Below, piece by piece: positions 9,595 through 22,268 of a DNA stretch of 64,000 nt; within the stretch, counting starts at the first letter, position 1; every line of letters begins with the position of its first letter. The position numbers and the translations under genes are program-made. Source of the DNA: Lunularia cruciata. Taxonomy: Eukaryota; Streptophyta; Marchantiopsida; Lunulariales; Lunulariaceae. Below the pieces are notes generated by a model that was not told where the DNA came from, made no database searches, and saw only the letters and a program-made list of their open reading frames with translations. The stretch covers positions 26,056,608 to 26,120,607 of the forward strand of contig OX419762.1 in the NCBI GenBank assembly GCA_948567375.1, given 5' to 3'.

Positions 9595-12500
9595 TGTGGT
9601 ACCCACATTTTTTCCTTCTATTTTGTTAGAGTTTTTTAAGAAGTAGTTAGTAAGAAAGCCAAATTACGAAGGAAAGAATGCACGGGTGTGTCTTCAGAGT
9701 AAACCCAAAGAAGTCAACTTTAGGCCAAAAAGCAGAAGTACTCGGATAGGAGGTATGAAGAGACAAGTCCAAAGAAGTACTCGTCTTAAGACTAGGAGGC
9801 AAAGGCCAATACAAAGACGGTCTAACAAACTTTTTATGTGGCAAGAAATTACACTTCAAAAACAGCGGAGGTAGGAGAAGCATGCCTTGAAAGTGACAAG
9901 CAATCATCACACAAAAGAAGGGGGAGTCGATTTTGAAAGTGGCTAAAGAATGACTGCACTTTGGGGTAATATAAAATTGTAATTGCACAAGAGGAAATTG
10001 AATATGTCAAGTAGATATCATGTTCCTCAAAGTAGTTGTCCTGTAGTAATGTGTGGCAAGAAGCCGATTGAGAGTGAACTTTTCTAAAGTCCAAAAGGGG
10101 TTAGAGTGTTGCATCCAAGAGAGGGAATAATTTTTCACTGCCAAAGAATGAGAGATCAAATCATGGCAAAGAAGGTCAAGAACGCACTTGCAATAAGGAG
10201 CTTCACAGTGCAGAAGTTAGATGTTGTAGCAAGGATTGAAGTCTTGAATAGACTTTGTATTACATTTTTTGCTTGGAACTGGAATTTCAATTTCCCAAGA
10301 GTTATAGTAGAGATAGCTGCTAGTAATTGTGAGCAATGCCTTGAAGTCAAGGGAAAGAGAGGAAATCCGGCTCAATAGACTGAGTTGGATTGGAGGTTAG
10401 TATTGGGGAAGGAAGTAGGAGAGGCCATTGGAATCACCTTCTATCAAAAGTGTGATGTTGCAGAGGAGACCAAAGAAATCTGCAATTTGTTCTTTGCTCC
10501 GTGTACAACTAATGGTTACAAAGTGGAGTCCTATTGGGACCCAATTAAACAAAGCATAGTCAAAGTGATAATAGCTATGTTCAAACCTAAACAAACAACA
10601 TATGTGGATATGTAATAGGCCGTCTTCTTCCACTAGATGTTTGCAAGAGTGAAAGTGAAATGAGCAAAGTGCTTCCACCAGCAAGTGAGGCAAATAGTCG
10701 TCAATTGGAGAATTAATTTGCCTCCACATTATTTTGCACCGTTTGTAACACATTTCTACTTTGGGTTAAATTTTTTGACCACGGAAGAGAGGCAATGCAT
10801 GGTGTCACATTTCCATCCTAACCTACAATGAGAAGTGGATGAAGAAGAGTAGCACTACATGATACACCTATAAGCAAATGATGATCACTTCATCAGAATG
10901 GGACAGCAAGAGAGGAAAGAAGTAAGAAATCCAAAGACAAAGAAGAGGACTAAACCCAAAGAAGAAAAGTTGCCTCAAGCACAACAGAAGACCCAAAGAC
11001 TTACTCTGCAGGGTAAGAAGGTGGTGAGAGAAGAGACTTTGGAAACTAAGTCTGAAGGGGAAAAAGAGTCTAGAGGAGGAGACTCAAAAGAAGTAGAGCT
11101 CACGTTACAAAGTGGGGAATCCGGAAGTGAGAGTGATGGAGAAAAAGAAGTTCAGCAATTGGTTGAAGCGGAAGAAGATGAGGAATTTCATGCAGCGATT
11201 GATCATATGGAGGGAAGTGATAATCCCTATGTAGCCCTGGTCATGGAGGAAATGATTTGGACTGAGCAAAAGAAGGAAGATCCTACATGACCAAGTTCAG
11301 CTGGTAAGGAAGAAGGAAGCTCAGATGCGATATCATTGAAAGTATGAAGATCAAGAGTTCAGGAAAAGGAGCTAGCGGAAGAGATGAAGTACAAAGACGG
11401 AGCCAAAGACCAAGAGAACTTTGGCGGAGTACAGTATTTAACGCAGATCATAACTTGTAGGTTGGAGTTGCTGAAAGCACAATAGAAGGTAATCCCACAA
11501 GATCAAAGGAAGGTGAAGAATGAGATGCAGATGGTGAAGTCTTTCATACATGAAGTAAAGGGATTGCGGGAACGTGTAGCTCAAAGAGAAGAGGAAGTTG
11601 AGGAGCTTTGGGTGGATACAGTCTTGAAGAAGAAGACTTTCGAGAAGTTACAAGAGAGTTTTGAGTCAAGGGGAAGAGAGATGTAGCATCAAGCTGAAGC
11701 ATTGAAGGACCAAGCAATGTTGCTAACAAAGATGAAGGAAGAAGTCAGTGAAGCATGCATCAAAAGTATTCATGTGAAGGTGATGGCAATAGTGATGGAG
11801 TAGGAGTAAGAAGGCCTGAACAAGAGTGCAATAGGGAAAGATCAAGCATGGTAGAGAGAGTTGTCAATCCGACATCAAGAAGAAGAAAGATGTAGAGAAT
11901 TGGTAAGAAGTGTGGAGCTACAAAGTTCTCAGTATATGGAGGAGAAGAATATGCTTGCTGCTGAGTACAAAGATGAGTTGAAAATGTACCGAGAAGAGTT
12001 GAGGGCAAAGCAATCTCAAGGGTATGCATTAGAATCAGTAGGGGAAGTTGTTGCAAGGTTGCAAGCAATGCTGAGCACAGAGGCTGAAGGAAGATTGGAA
12101 GAAGCGAAACTACACAAATTGTGTGCAAATGAATGTGCTTGTTGGATGTTGGATTTCACATCCTTGATCTTCATTTTGTGTGTTTGATTGTGAATGAAGT
12201 GAAATTGGAGCAATGCCTTGACAGATCTAAGAGAAATTGTAGTGTTGGTAGTATTTTGCATTTGTGAGTGCAGTGGTGAGTTGGTGTGAAGCAATTTGAT
12301 CAAGGAAGTTGTGCCTTCAGTGGAAGGGTGGAATACAATTCCAAGACAAAGTTGTTTTGCAGTGAAGTGCAGTTTTTTGGAGAATTTGAATCATCACCAT
12401 CAAGATTTTTTTGGACAGAATTTGTTATGTTGTGATTATGAGGATGTGAATTTGTGACAAGTTGTCAAGATTGCATGCTTGTTACTCTCTTTTGGGTGTG

Positions 12501-12648
12501 GTTTCTACCCGAGAGACTAAAGAAGGACTTAAGAAGAACCACATTGGTGACAGTTGCTTCATATTTGACCAATTTTGAATTGTATCTTTATGGGAACAAA
12601 CATTACTTACCTGATTACTACAAAAGTGATATTTGCCGGGTTGTCACA
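9595..12648 (+). mobile_element. 5' LTR of B2 (about 0.7 kb internal deletion)
   Basis: Begins TGTGGTACCCACA and ends GGGTTGTCACA. It is 3054 bp, against about 3755 bp for the 3' LTR once the nested solo LTR is excluded. The missing part is near 12120: the sequence jumps from ACACAAATTG, inside the ORF, to TGTGCTTGTTGGATG, which in the 3' LTR lies about 0.7 kb further on. The putative TATA region is lost with it. Confidence 0.88.
10106..12120 (+). pseudogene. LTR-encoded coiled-coil protein in the B2 5' LTR
   Basis: Broken copy of the long LTR ORF. The N-terminal globular part is at 10140-10615 (CITFFAWNWNFNFPRVIVEI, GITFYQKCDVAEE, VIIAMFKPKQTTYVDM). An acidic Ser/Glu-rich block lies at 10898-11290 (ESGSESDGEKEVQQLVE) and heptad-rich coiled-coil blocks at 11500-12120 (MEEKNMLAAEYKDELKMYRE). 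Frames change several times and the C terminus is deleted at 12120. No known domain was recognised. The region lies in the LTR, upstream of the PBS and in the sense of gag-pol. Confidence 0.7.
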
Positions 12649-12655
12649 TGAATTT

Positions 12656-12673
12656 TGGCACCACTATCAGGGA
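12656..12673 (+). other. Primer-binding site of B2 (tRNA-Asp type)
   Basis: TGGCACCACTATCAGGGA, seven bases after the LTR end, matches the Athila/Tat consensus TGGCGCCGTTGCCGGGGA apart from transitions. That consensus is complementary to the 3' end of plant tRNA-Asp. Confidence 0.85.
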
Positions 12674-12789
12674 TACAAACCTTGGATGTGGAAGAATATG
12701 AAGCCAATTTCAAAACTAGGTGTCAAAGCAATATGAATATTTTTATTAAGAGAACAATTGGAAGAGAGAGTTCAAAAATGAACATTGCA

Positions 12790-14860
12790 ACATGAAGAAG
12801 AAGAACACCAGAAGATTTGATCTACTTTTGTCAAAACCAAACATGAGGTATTGGACTTTCAACTTCTTCACAAAGTTCAAGAAACCTCGTGCAAACTTAA
12901 ACAAAGAAAACACAAAGGTAGGTGGCAAGGCCACTTCTCATCTCCATCTTCCAAAAAAAAAAAAGACTCCAGTGGGCAAACATATGCATTACAACCTAGT
13001 ACACCAACTTCCCCTAAAGCCATAAATGAAGTTGAATTTATAAAGAAATTCATTTATAAAAGGACAACATGAATTTTAACGAAAGAAGAGTGCCAACATC
13101 TCTTACAAACATTTCCTTGGTTGACTTGGGAGAATTTTCATGAACACTTGTAGAGTGTTGAAACTCCTACTCTATTTCCAGTCAAAGTTGACACCATCAG
13201 AGAAGGAGAATCTATTGACAAAGATCCCACTTTGAACTTGACTAATTGGAATCCTTGGGCTGTCAACACAACGTTGATGCCAGCCAATTCCTTAGGCCCA
13301 TCAAGTTCAATGTTACCACAACCAATCCCACCAAGTCAAACAATGACTTTGTTGCATGTCACCCAACATGCCTATCAAAAGTACATGGGGACAAAACAAG
13401 ATGAAGATCCTGACAAATTTATCAAAGAATTTGAAGTCATTTCCTTTGCCAACAAGGAACATGACTATGCGGATTGTTTGTGAATTTTTCCAAGTTTGCT
13501 CCAAAAGAAAGCTCAGAGATGGTACACCCATGTAACCTAGAAGGGGTTCACACCAACCAACTGGGCAGACTTGCAAAATGGCTTCCTGGAACAATTTTGG
13601 GAAGTTGACTATGATACAAGTGTCTTTGCGGCACTCAATGATTTGGACCAAGGGAAGAAGGAAAAGTTGAGAGACTACTCTAAGCGGTTCATGGCTCTCT
13701 TGAACCGAGTTCCAAAGCAATCTGGTCTAGTAGGTTACTCCAATACCCAAGCCATTACTTGGTTCCTAGGTGGACTCTCACCATAGATTTGTATCTTTGC
13801 CAAGGAGAGGAATGTTACTTCCTTGGACAAAATACTCAAGCATGTTGCTCGTTATGAGGCGGCCCACTCTCACTCATCCAACAACCAAAGAAATGGGGAG
13901 AAGAAAGGCAAGAAGCCCAATGGAGAGCTTCTTGTAGCACATCCCCTTCTTTAGAAGAATCCTTCTAGTTCTTCTTTGGAATCTGAAGAAGATTCAAAGC
14001 CAAGAAGAATACAAAGACACGGAGGAAAGAAACCAATAACACCTCCAGCAAAGAATGTACATAAGGCAGATCAGAAGCTGGAAACTCTCAAGGAGTTTGT
14101 GGATTTCAAGATCTAGATGATTGGAGCTAAGGATCAAAGAAAGCTTCCATCATTTGGCAGACAAACTGTATGGTGCACTATGTGTGATAAATACAGCCAA
14201 GCTAATAAGGAGTGTTTGACTTGCACTACATTTCTAGTGCAAAAAATTGATTGGGTTCTAGGTTGGGACCAAAGTGAGGAAGATGAGGTTGTGTACCAGA
14301 CCCAAGAGGTACATCCTTAGGCGAGCACATCGTACCAAGGTCCAAAGTATGGACCAAGGGAGTATAACAATAATCCTCCTCCATGAAGACCACCAGTGGG
14401 TGGCCAAAATAAGCCTCAAAATGTTGCACTAGGTGCTTGTTATAATTATGGCTCGATGGGACATTGGTCTCCAAACTATTTGGAGCCAAGACGGAAAATT
14501 GGGTACGCCCCATTATGCGGAAAGTGTAAGAGATCGGGGCATATTGGAAACCAGTGCCCACAACCACCAAACCCAAATCCACTTGTAAAATATGTACAGA
14601 TCCCAGCTAAGCGTGCTGCACTCCAAGCAAAGGGGGATACTAATGTAAATTGTATAACACTAGAGGAGGAGAGGCCTCAAGGAGAGAGTCCGGCTTCAAA
14701 AGGAGAATGGCCAAACCTTGAAATTTTGAAGGTTGAGACATGCTCGTGTAAGAAGAAGTGTGATCCCAAAGAAGCAAGTACTACTTTGTCTTCACAAAAG
14801 GCAAAGAGGTTGCGCCCAAAAGCTATTCTTTCTACCAAGGAGGAAACATTCTAGCAAAAG
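12790..14860 (+). pseudogene. Gag of B2
   Basis: The capsid-like region includes HAYQKYMGTKQDEDPDKFIK, FLEQFWEVDYDTSVFAALND, LRDYSKRFMALLNRVPKQSG and AITWFLGGLSP (13232-13786, one frame with stops). Three Cys-rich knuckles follow: CTMCDKYSQANKECLTC (degenerate), CYNYGSMGHWSPNY (two Cys changed to Tyr) and CGKCKRSGHIGNQC (intact CX2CX4HX4C). A Lys-rich linker leads to the protease. Gag packages the element RNA. Stops include TAG and TGA throughout. A run of 12 A at about 12953 lies near the N-terminal end. Confidence 0.85.
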
Positions 14861-14874
14861 CTAAAGCTAAAGCT

Positions 14875-15680
14875 TTGCAGAAAGAAATCAAGGAAGTTGT
14901 GCTCAAAACGTGGGAGATGAGTTTGGAGGAGGACATGAAGACAAAGCCTCCCATTTTTTTGGCGGATATCAAGTCCAAAGTGAAGGACTTGATCCAAGCC
15001 GAAGTTGGTCAACCCAAAGAACATTGGGTTAAGGCCATTAGTACTCCAATCACCATCTTGAATCACCCCGCAGTCCAATTTGAACAAGGAAAGACTTTAG
15101 ACCCAAAGATGAAGGTGAAGAAGGTGAAGTTGGGAGGAGTCCCTTAGTATGATATTGTGGCCAATTTGGCATCTACAAGTGCTAACATCACATTTAAGCA
15201 ATTGTGGGAGCACAACAAGCAGTACAAGAGGCAGTTGAGTTCAACCCTCAAGAAAGTAAGGGCGATGACCAAGAAAGACTTGCCCGTAATTTATCATATT
15301 GAACAAGAAGATTTGGGATCTCCTGAAGTGGATGCGGAGATCACAAGCTGCATGATCATATCAATACCCATTGATTCGGGGTCAGGTGTGAATGTCATGA
15401 TAGAAGACATTGCACATTGATTGGAGTATACAACATTTGAACCAACATCCCAAAATTTGAAATTTTTGGATCAAACCAAGAGATGGCCTTTGGGCATGCT
15501 ATCAAATATTACCACGATCATTGGAGGTGTGCCTTTCAAGTTAAACTACATTGTGTTATGACCAATAACCAAAACTGGTTACCCACTCTTAATCGGAAGA
15601 ACCTAGTTGTACAATGTTCAGGTTATTGTGGATTAGCACCAGCAAAAGCTAAGGTTCAAGAACATCTTGTCCGATGATCA
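14875..15680 (+). pseudogene. Protease region of B2
   Basis: The retropepsin active-site motif IDSGSGVNVM (in the 15157-15420 block, D-S-G intact) is preceded by YHIEQEDLGSPEVDAEI, in line with the B1 protease. The C-terminal half (15480-15680) is only recognisable in broken frames. The protease would process Gag-Pol. It is inactive here because of the stop at 15418-15420 and frame changes. Confidence 0.8.
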
Positions 15681-15689
15681 GAAGTTGTA

Positions 15690-17020
15690 ATGGAGAGTTG
15701 GACAAAGGTTCTCCATCTTGGAGAAACAACATCATCTGAAGATGAAGATGAATCCAAAGATTCATCATCTTTGTCTTCAAGAGACTCCGAAGACAAAGTC
15801 CAAGTCAACTACTTGGAATGCTATGAGATAGAGGTCAAAGACAAAGACCCATACAACATTGCCTTGGGTGAACATGACTAGGAAGAAGGAGGTTTGACTG
15901 CATTTCAACTCAGATTAAGCCAAGTAAGCCATGTTGAAGGAGTCATCAACCCTGATGACTGTTAAGATGTTATCTTGACTCAAGGAAAATTTTTGAAGAC
16001 AATCACTTTGGAGAAGTTGCATGATACACTGCACTGTTTATAGAATTCTAGGATGTATTCACCTAGTCTATTGATCAAATGCTGGGTATTCCACAAGAAT
16101 TTGGAGAACACCAGATTGATCTGGTTGACGATGCAATTCCGGTTTGGCAAAGAAAATACCGCTTGAACTTAAAGTACTCACTCTTGGTCAAAGATGAAAT
16201 TGATAAGTACTTAGGGGCCAAAATAATCTTTCATGTCTTGAGTAGTGAGTTGGTTTCCCCCATAGTCATTTTTCAAAAGAAGAAGATTTGGAAGATTTGA
16301 GTGTGCCAAGGTTTTTGCAAGTTGAATGTAGTCACAAGGAAGGATCATCATCCCTTGCCTTTTACTCATACAATTTTGGACCAAGTAGCTGGTCATCCTT
16401 GTTATAGTTTTCTCAATGGATTTTCAGGGTATAATCAAGTATCCATCCAAGAAGAGGGCAAGGATAAAACTACATTCACTACCAATTGGGGCACTTTTGC
16501 TTACAATCAAATGCCCTTTGGGTGGTATAATGCTCCCGCTACTTTCCAGCGGATGATGAATGCAATCTTCAAGGATTTTCTGAGCAAATTTGTGGGGGTC
16601 TTCATTGATGATTTTTGTGTGTTTGGGCAAAGAGAGGTACATTTAGATTACCTTCACCAAAATTTTGAAAGGTGTCATTTTGCTAGTTTGTCATTACACC
16701 CAGAGAAATGCTTCTTTGCAATGAAGGAGGGAATTCTTTTGGGGTATTGGGTGTCAAACCAAGGTATTGAAGTTGATGTTGAGAAGGTAAAATTTATCTT
16801 AGCTTTGGAATCCCCAAAAAAAATCCAAGAGTTGAGAGCCTTCTTAGGACATGTAGGATACTACATATGCTTTGTTTCAAACTACATGGTGCTTGCGGCA
16901 CCCCTTACAAAGCTTCTGAAGAAGTCCAAAGGCTACTTGTGGGAAGCAGAACAAGAGGAAGCTTTCCAAGTATTGAAGAAGAAATTGGTTGAAGCACCAA
17001 TTATGAGGGCCCTAAATTAG
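15690..17020 (+). pseudogene. Reverse transcriptase of B2
   Basis: An acidic linker (15690-15881) leads to RT blocks LKYSLLVKDEIDKYL, FLNGFSGYNQVSIQEE, NQMPFGWYNAPATFQRMMNA, catalytic VFIDDFCVFGQ (FIDD) and LRAFLGHVGYY in the 239-codon open stretch 16301-17020. FIDDFCV in place of YIDD/YVDD is also found in B1 and E in this window. A stop (TGA, 16298-16300) precedes the palm and a TAG ends the block. Confidence 0.9.
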
Positions 17021-17430
17021 GATGCCACTTTTCAAGTGTATGTGGACACTTTGTCCATGGCAATCGGAGTAGTCTTAAGTCAGAAGGATGAGAAGAAGAA
17101 GGACTAACCAATTTATTATGCCAACCAACAATTATCAGTTGCAGAAAAGAACTATTTGACAATTGAAAGAGAAGCACTCGGAATGGTGTATGCTTATAAG
17201 AATTTTTTCCACTATCTGTTGGGATATGAGTTTGTCTTCTATGTTGACCATTATGCATTGCAACATTTGGTCAAGAAGGCAGATTTGTCCAAACAAATTG
17301 CAAGATGGATCTTGTTGTGACAAGAATTTCCATACATTGTACAAGTAAGGAAGGGAGCTTTGTATTCAAATGCGGACTTCCTATCCAAGTTAGAAACTCA
17401 AGACCAAGACTTGGAAGTTGATGATCGGTA
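17021..17430 (+). pseudogene. RNase H of B2
   Basis: Residual RNase H: VYVDTLSMAIGVVLSQ (D), TIEREALGMVYAYK (E), FVFYVDHYALQHLVKKA (D) and LYSNADFLSKLE (D). All acidic positions are present, with stops at 17107, 17318 and nearby. The domain is read in the RT frame. Confidence 0.85.
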
Positions 17431-18780
17431 TCCTGATGAAGAGCTATATCATTTAATAGCTATGCAAAGTACAAGGTATGCGGCCAAATATCACTATCTG
17501 CATACTTGTCATTGTCTTGAAGGGCTGGACCAGGAGCAGAGGGTTGTCTTCCTTGAGAAGATGGGACCGTACCAACTACAACAAAACATTTTATTTAAGA
17601 TGGGCAAAGATGAAGTACTTTGGAGATGTTTGGAGGCATATGAAGTTAGAAGAGTCATTAAGTCCTTACAATCTGAAGCATTGGGAGGACACTATGCCCT
17701 AAAGGATATTGTGAAGAAAATCCTTTCAGCAAGGTTTTGGTGGCCTATGATGTATAAAGACACTTATGCCCATATTCAAAGTTGTGATGCCTGTCAGAGA
17801 ACAGGAAAACCGATGGCTACTTCCTAGTGGCCTTTGAGACCAATTTTGCCTTGGCTCCATTTGAGAAATGGGGTATTGAATTTTGTGGGTCCAATTCAAC
17901 CAATGACCCAAGTCACAAAAAAGAGATACATCTTGGTATGCACTAATTATGCTACCAAGATGGTAGAAATAGAAGCAACACAGAGAGATGATGCAGAAAT
18001 GGTAGCAAATTTTTTCTTCCGCAACATCATTTCATGATATGGTTGTCCTTTGGAATTGGTCAGTGATCAAGGAACTCATTTTCTGAACTCTATGGTGGAA
18101 ACATGAACCAAGTACTTCCAGATTAAACATTTGAAGACAACTCCCTATGAGCCAAAAGCGAATGGATTAACAGAGAAGGCCAACGGATTGTTGTGTAAAA
18201 TTTGAATAAGGTGATAGTCAATTATGCCTATAATTGGGACACAAAGTTACCTGTAGCTTTGTGAGCATACAAAACAACTGAAAATATTACAACCAAACAA
18301 TCTCCATACTTCTTGACATACGGATTGCATCCCATACTACCAGTTGAATTTGAAGTACCATCATATTGGATTCTGTATGAGGAACAATTGCCGGAAGAAG
18401 AAAGACATGATCTTTGTATCCATCAACTGATGTGGTTAGAAAATAAAAGGGATGATGCAATGCAAACCACAAAGGAAGTGCAAGAACAAAGGAAGAGCAG
18501 GCACAATAAGTGAATCAAGCCTATGGCTATTCAGGAAGGTGATTTAGTATTGTTATATGACAATTGCCAAATCTTTTTTCCGAGCAAACTGCATTTAAGG
18601 TGGATGGAGCCATACCGTGTTATGCACATATATGCCAATGGCTCTATTCAACTTGCAAACCTGGAAGGCAATCCTTTTTCCACTCACATAAATGGGTAGA
18701 GAGTTAGAAAGTTTTGGACCATAGACCCGACTTTGTATAAAGAACTGATTGTCGATGTTTGCGGAGATGCTCACATTTGA
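17431..18780 (+). pseudogene. Integrase of B2
   Basis: The HHCC region is at 17690-17810 (GHYALKD ... IQSCDACQRTGK). In the core, LNFVGPIQP shows the first catalytic Asp replaced by Asn relative to IDFVGPIQP in B1; the second Asp is kept in LVSDQGTHFL and the Glu in GLTEKANG. The C-terminal region (18313-18760) holds VEFEVPSYWILYEEQLPEEE and a GPY/F-like end. Several stops are present. Confidence 0.87.
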
Positions 18781-18790
18781 GGGAGGGGGT
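18781..18790 (+). other. Polypurine tract of B2
   Basis: GGGAGGGGGT immediately before the 3' LTR (18792) is the presumed plus-strand primer. The same tract precedes the B1 3' LTR. Confidence 0.85.
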
Positions 18791-19329
18791 ATATGGTACC
18801 CACATTTTTTTCTCTATTTTGTTAGAGTTTTTGAAGAAGAAGTTAGTAAGAAAGCCAAATTATGAAGGAAAGAATACACATGTATGTCTTTTGAGTAAAC
18901 CCAAAGAAGTTGACTTTGGGTTAGAAAGCAGAAGTACTCGGATGGGGAGTACAAAGAGACAAGTCCAAAGAAGTACTCATTTTTGGACCGGGAAGCAAAG
19001 GCCAATACAAAGATGGTCTAACAACCTTTCTACGTGGCAAGAAAGTACACTTCAAGAAACTATAGAGGCAAGAGAAGCATGCCTTGACAATAACAGGCAA
19101 TCAATACATAGAAGAAGAGGGAGTCTATTTTGAAAGTGACTGAAGAATGACTGCACTTCGGGGTAATATAAAATTGCAACTGCACAAGGGGAAATCAAAT
19201 ATGTCAAGTAGATACCCTGTTCCTCTGAGTAGTTGTCCTACAATAATGAGTGTCAAGAAGCAGATCAAGAGTGAAATTTTCTAAAGTCCAAAAGGGGTTA
19301 GAGTGTTGCATCCAGGAGAGTGAATAGTT

Positions 19330-21755
19330 TTTCAGTGCTGAAGAACGAGAGATCAAATGATGGAGAAGAAGGTCAAGAACACACTTGCAATAAGGAGCTT
19401 TGCAATTTGGAAGTTAGATGTTGTAGCAAGGATTGAAGTCTTGAATAGACTTCATATTAAGTTTTTAGCCTAGAACTAGAATTTTAGTTTCCCAAGAGTC
19501 ATGGCAGAGATAGCTGCCAATAATTGTGTGAAAGCCTTGAAGTCAAGGTGAAGAAAGGAAATCCGGCTCAATGGACTGAGTAGGATTGGAGGTTAGTATT
19601 AGTGAAGGAAGTAGGAGAGGCAACTAGGATTACCTTCTATTGGAAGTGTGATGTTGTAGAGGAGACCGCAAAAATTTGCAATTCATTCTTTGCTCCACGT
19701 ACGACTAATGGTTACAAAGTGGAGTCCTAATGGGACCCAATTAAACAAAGCATCATCGGAGCAATAATGGCTACATTCAAACTTGAACAAATGACATACT
19801 TGAATATGTAACAGGCCTTCTTCTTCCACCAGATGTTTGTAGGAGTGAAGGTGAATTGGGCAAAGTGCTTCCACCAGCAAATGAGGCAGATGGTCACCAA
19901 TTGGAGAACTAATTTGCTTCCACATTATTTTGCACCGTTTGTAGCACATTTCTAGTTTGGGTTAAATTTGCTAACTGTGGAGGAGAGGCGATGCATGGTG
20001 TCACATTTCCATCCTAACCTACAATGAGAAGCGGATGAAATAGAGCAGCACTACATGATACACCTATGAGAAAATGATGATCACTTCACTAGAATGAGAC
20101 AACAAGAGAAGGGAGAAGTAAGAAGTCCAAAGATGATAAAGAAGACTAAACCCAAAGAAGAATAGTTGCCTCAAGCACAGCGGAAGACCCAAAGACTTAC
20201 TTTGTGAGGTAAGAAGGTAGTGAGAGAAGGGACTTCAGAAACTGAGTCTGAAGGGGAAATAGAGTCTAGAGGAGGAGACTCAAAAGAAGCAGAGCTCATG
20301 TTACAAAGTGGGGAATCCAGAAGTGAGAGTGATGGAACAGAAGAAGTTCAGCAATTGGTTGGAGCAGAAGAAGATGAGGAACTTCATGCAGCAATTGATT
20401 GTATGGAGGGAAATGATAATCCCTGTGTAGCCTTGGTCATGGAGCAAATGATTTGGACTGAGCAAAAGAAGGAAGACCCTACAGGACTGAGTTGAGCTGG
20501 TAAGGAAGAAGGAAGCTCAAACGCAATATCATTGAAAGTATGAAGATCAAGACTTTGGGAGAAGGAGCCGGTGAAAGAGATGAAGTACAAGACGGGGCCA
20601 AAGACCAAGAGAACTTTGGCGGAGTATAGTATTTAACGCAGATCGTAACTTGTAGGTTGGAGTTGTTGAAAGCACAACAAAAGGTAATCTTGCAAGATCA
20701 AGGAAGATGAAGAATGAGTTGCAGATGGGGAAGTCTTTGATAGATGAAATAAAGGGATTGCAGGAATGTGTAGCTCAAAGAGAAGAGGAAGTTGAGGAGC
20801 TTTAGGTGGATACAATCTTCAAGAAGAAGACTTTCAAGAAGTTACAAGAGAGTTTTGATTCAAGGAGAAGAGAGATGCAATGTCAAGCCAAAGCATTGAA
20901 GGAGCGGAGGATGTTGCAAACAAAGATGAAGGAGGAAGTCAGTGAAGCACACGTCAAAAGTATTCATATGGAGGCGATGGCAGCAATGATGGAGTAGGAG
21001 TTAGAAGGCTTGAAGAAGAGTGCAGTAGTGAAAGATCAAGCATGGCAGAGAGAGTTGTCAATCCGACATTAAGAAGAAGATAGATTGAGAGAATTGGTAA
21101 GAAGTGCGGAGCTACAAAGTTCTCAGTATGGAGTGTGGAGGAGAAGAAGATGCTTGCTATTGAGTATGAAGATGAGTTGAAGATGTACCAAGAAGAGTTG
21201 AGGGTAGAGCAATCTTAGGGGTATGCATCAGAATTAGTAGGGGAAGTTGTTTGGAAGGCTACGAGCAGAGTTAAGTACAGAGGTTGAAGGAACATTGGAA
21301 GAAGCAAGACTACACAAATTGAAATTGCTTGTGCAAGAAACTCGGAAGAGAAGAGCAAAAGATGTTGATATGAAGACTCTTCTGATTTGTTTAAGGGAGA
21401 GAGTAGATAGAAAGATGTTGGAAGTAGGAGACAATGTCAGTCTCAGATTAGATTTAGTGAATTTAGAGTTAGGGAGAATTAGGAGTATTGTGCACAAAGA
21501 TCAAAAATCCAAAGTAAGAGACGTAGGAGTGTAGGTGTCTTTGGAGTTGTCATTTGAGACATAAGAGAAGAGTAGGTCGGAAGATAAAGAGTTAGATAAG
21601 GTACCCACTAGTGTAATTGTAGTTTAGAGTGAAGAAGTAGTAGAAATAGTGAAGGCCTTAGTAGAATTAGATAGACCCAAAGAAGGAGAATTAATAGGAA
21701 GATCATCACGTTTGGAAGCCAAAGAAGAGGTAAACATTGGATTGGAGTAGAAACA
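19330..21755 (+). pseudogene. LTR-encoded coiled-coil protein in the B2 3' LTR
   Basis: Decayed copy of the ORF, here retaining the C-terminal half that the B2 5' LTR lost: an acidic block at 20220-20495 (ESRSESDGTEEVQQLVGAEE), coiled-coil blocks at 20806-20997, and 21247-21534 (EEARLHKLKLLVQETRKRRA, DMKTLLICLRERVDRKMLEV). At the position where both B1 LTRs have a TAA after KDT, this copy reads KDVDMKTLL, so the longer ORF is ancestral or B1's stop is derived. No domain recognised. Confidence 0.7.
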
Positions 21756-22268
21756 ATTTTGAGATATGAAGAGGCAAATTTGAAGAGATGCATTGTCATT
21801 TTGGATCTACAAGTTGGTAAAGTTCTTATAGAACGGTATAGTTGTTAGCAATTGTTGATTGCTCTACTATTTAGAGGAGGCATCCATAGTATGTTGTTGT
21901 TCAATATTCCAAATTCTGAAGATAGATAAAGCAAAGTGTTGATTTTAGTGCTTGTCGCTTGAGCTTAATTCCAAGTGTCAACTCTATGTTTGTAATTGTA
22001 AGTGTTGGGAGAATTTCAAAGTGCTAATCAGTGTGCTTGTTGGATGTTGGATTCCACATCCTTGATCTTCATTCTGTGTGTTTGATCGTGAGTGAAGTGC
22101 AATTGGAGCAATGCCTTGACAGATCTAAGAGGAATTGTAGTGTTGGTAGTATTCTACATTTGTGAGTGTAGTGTTGAGTTGATGTGAAGCAATTTTAATC
22201 AAGGAAGTTGTGCTTTTAATGGAGAAGTGGAATACAATTCCAAGGCAAAGTCATTTGTAGTGAAGTGC

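Noticed and set aside
12953-12965. A-rich run as a retroposon poly(A) tail
   Set aside because: It lies inside the B2 gag region that aligns with B1 on both sides; there is no target duplication or SINE/LINE body.
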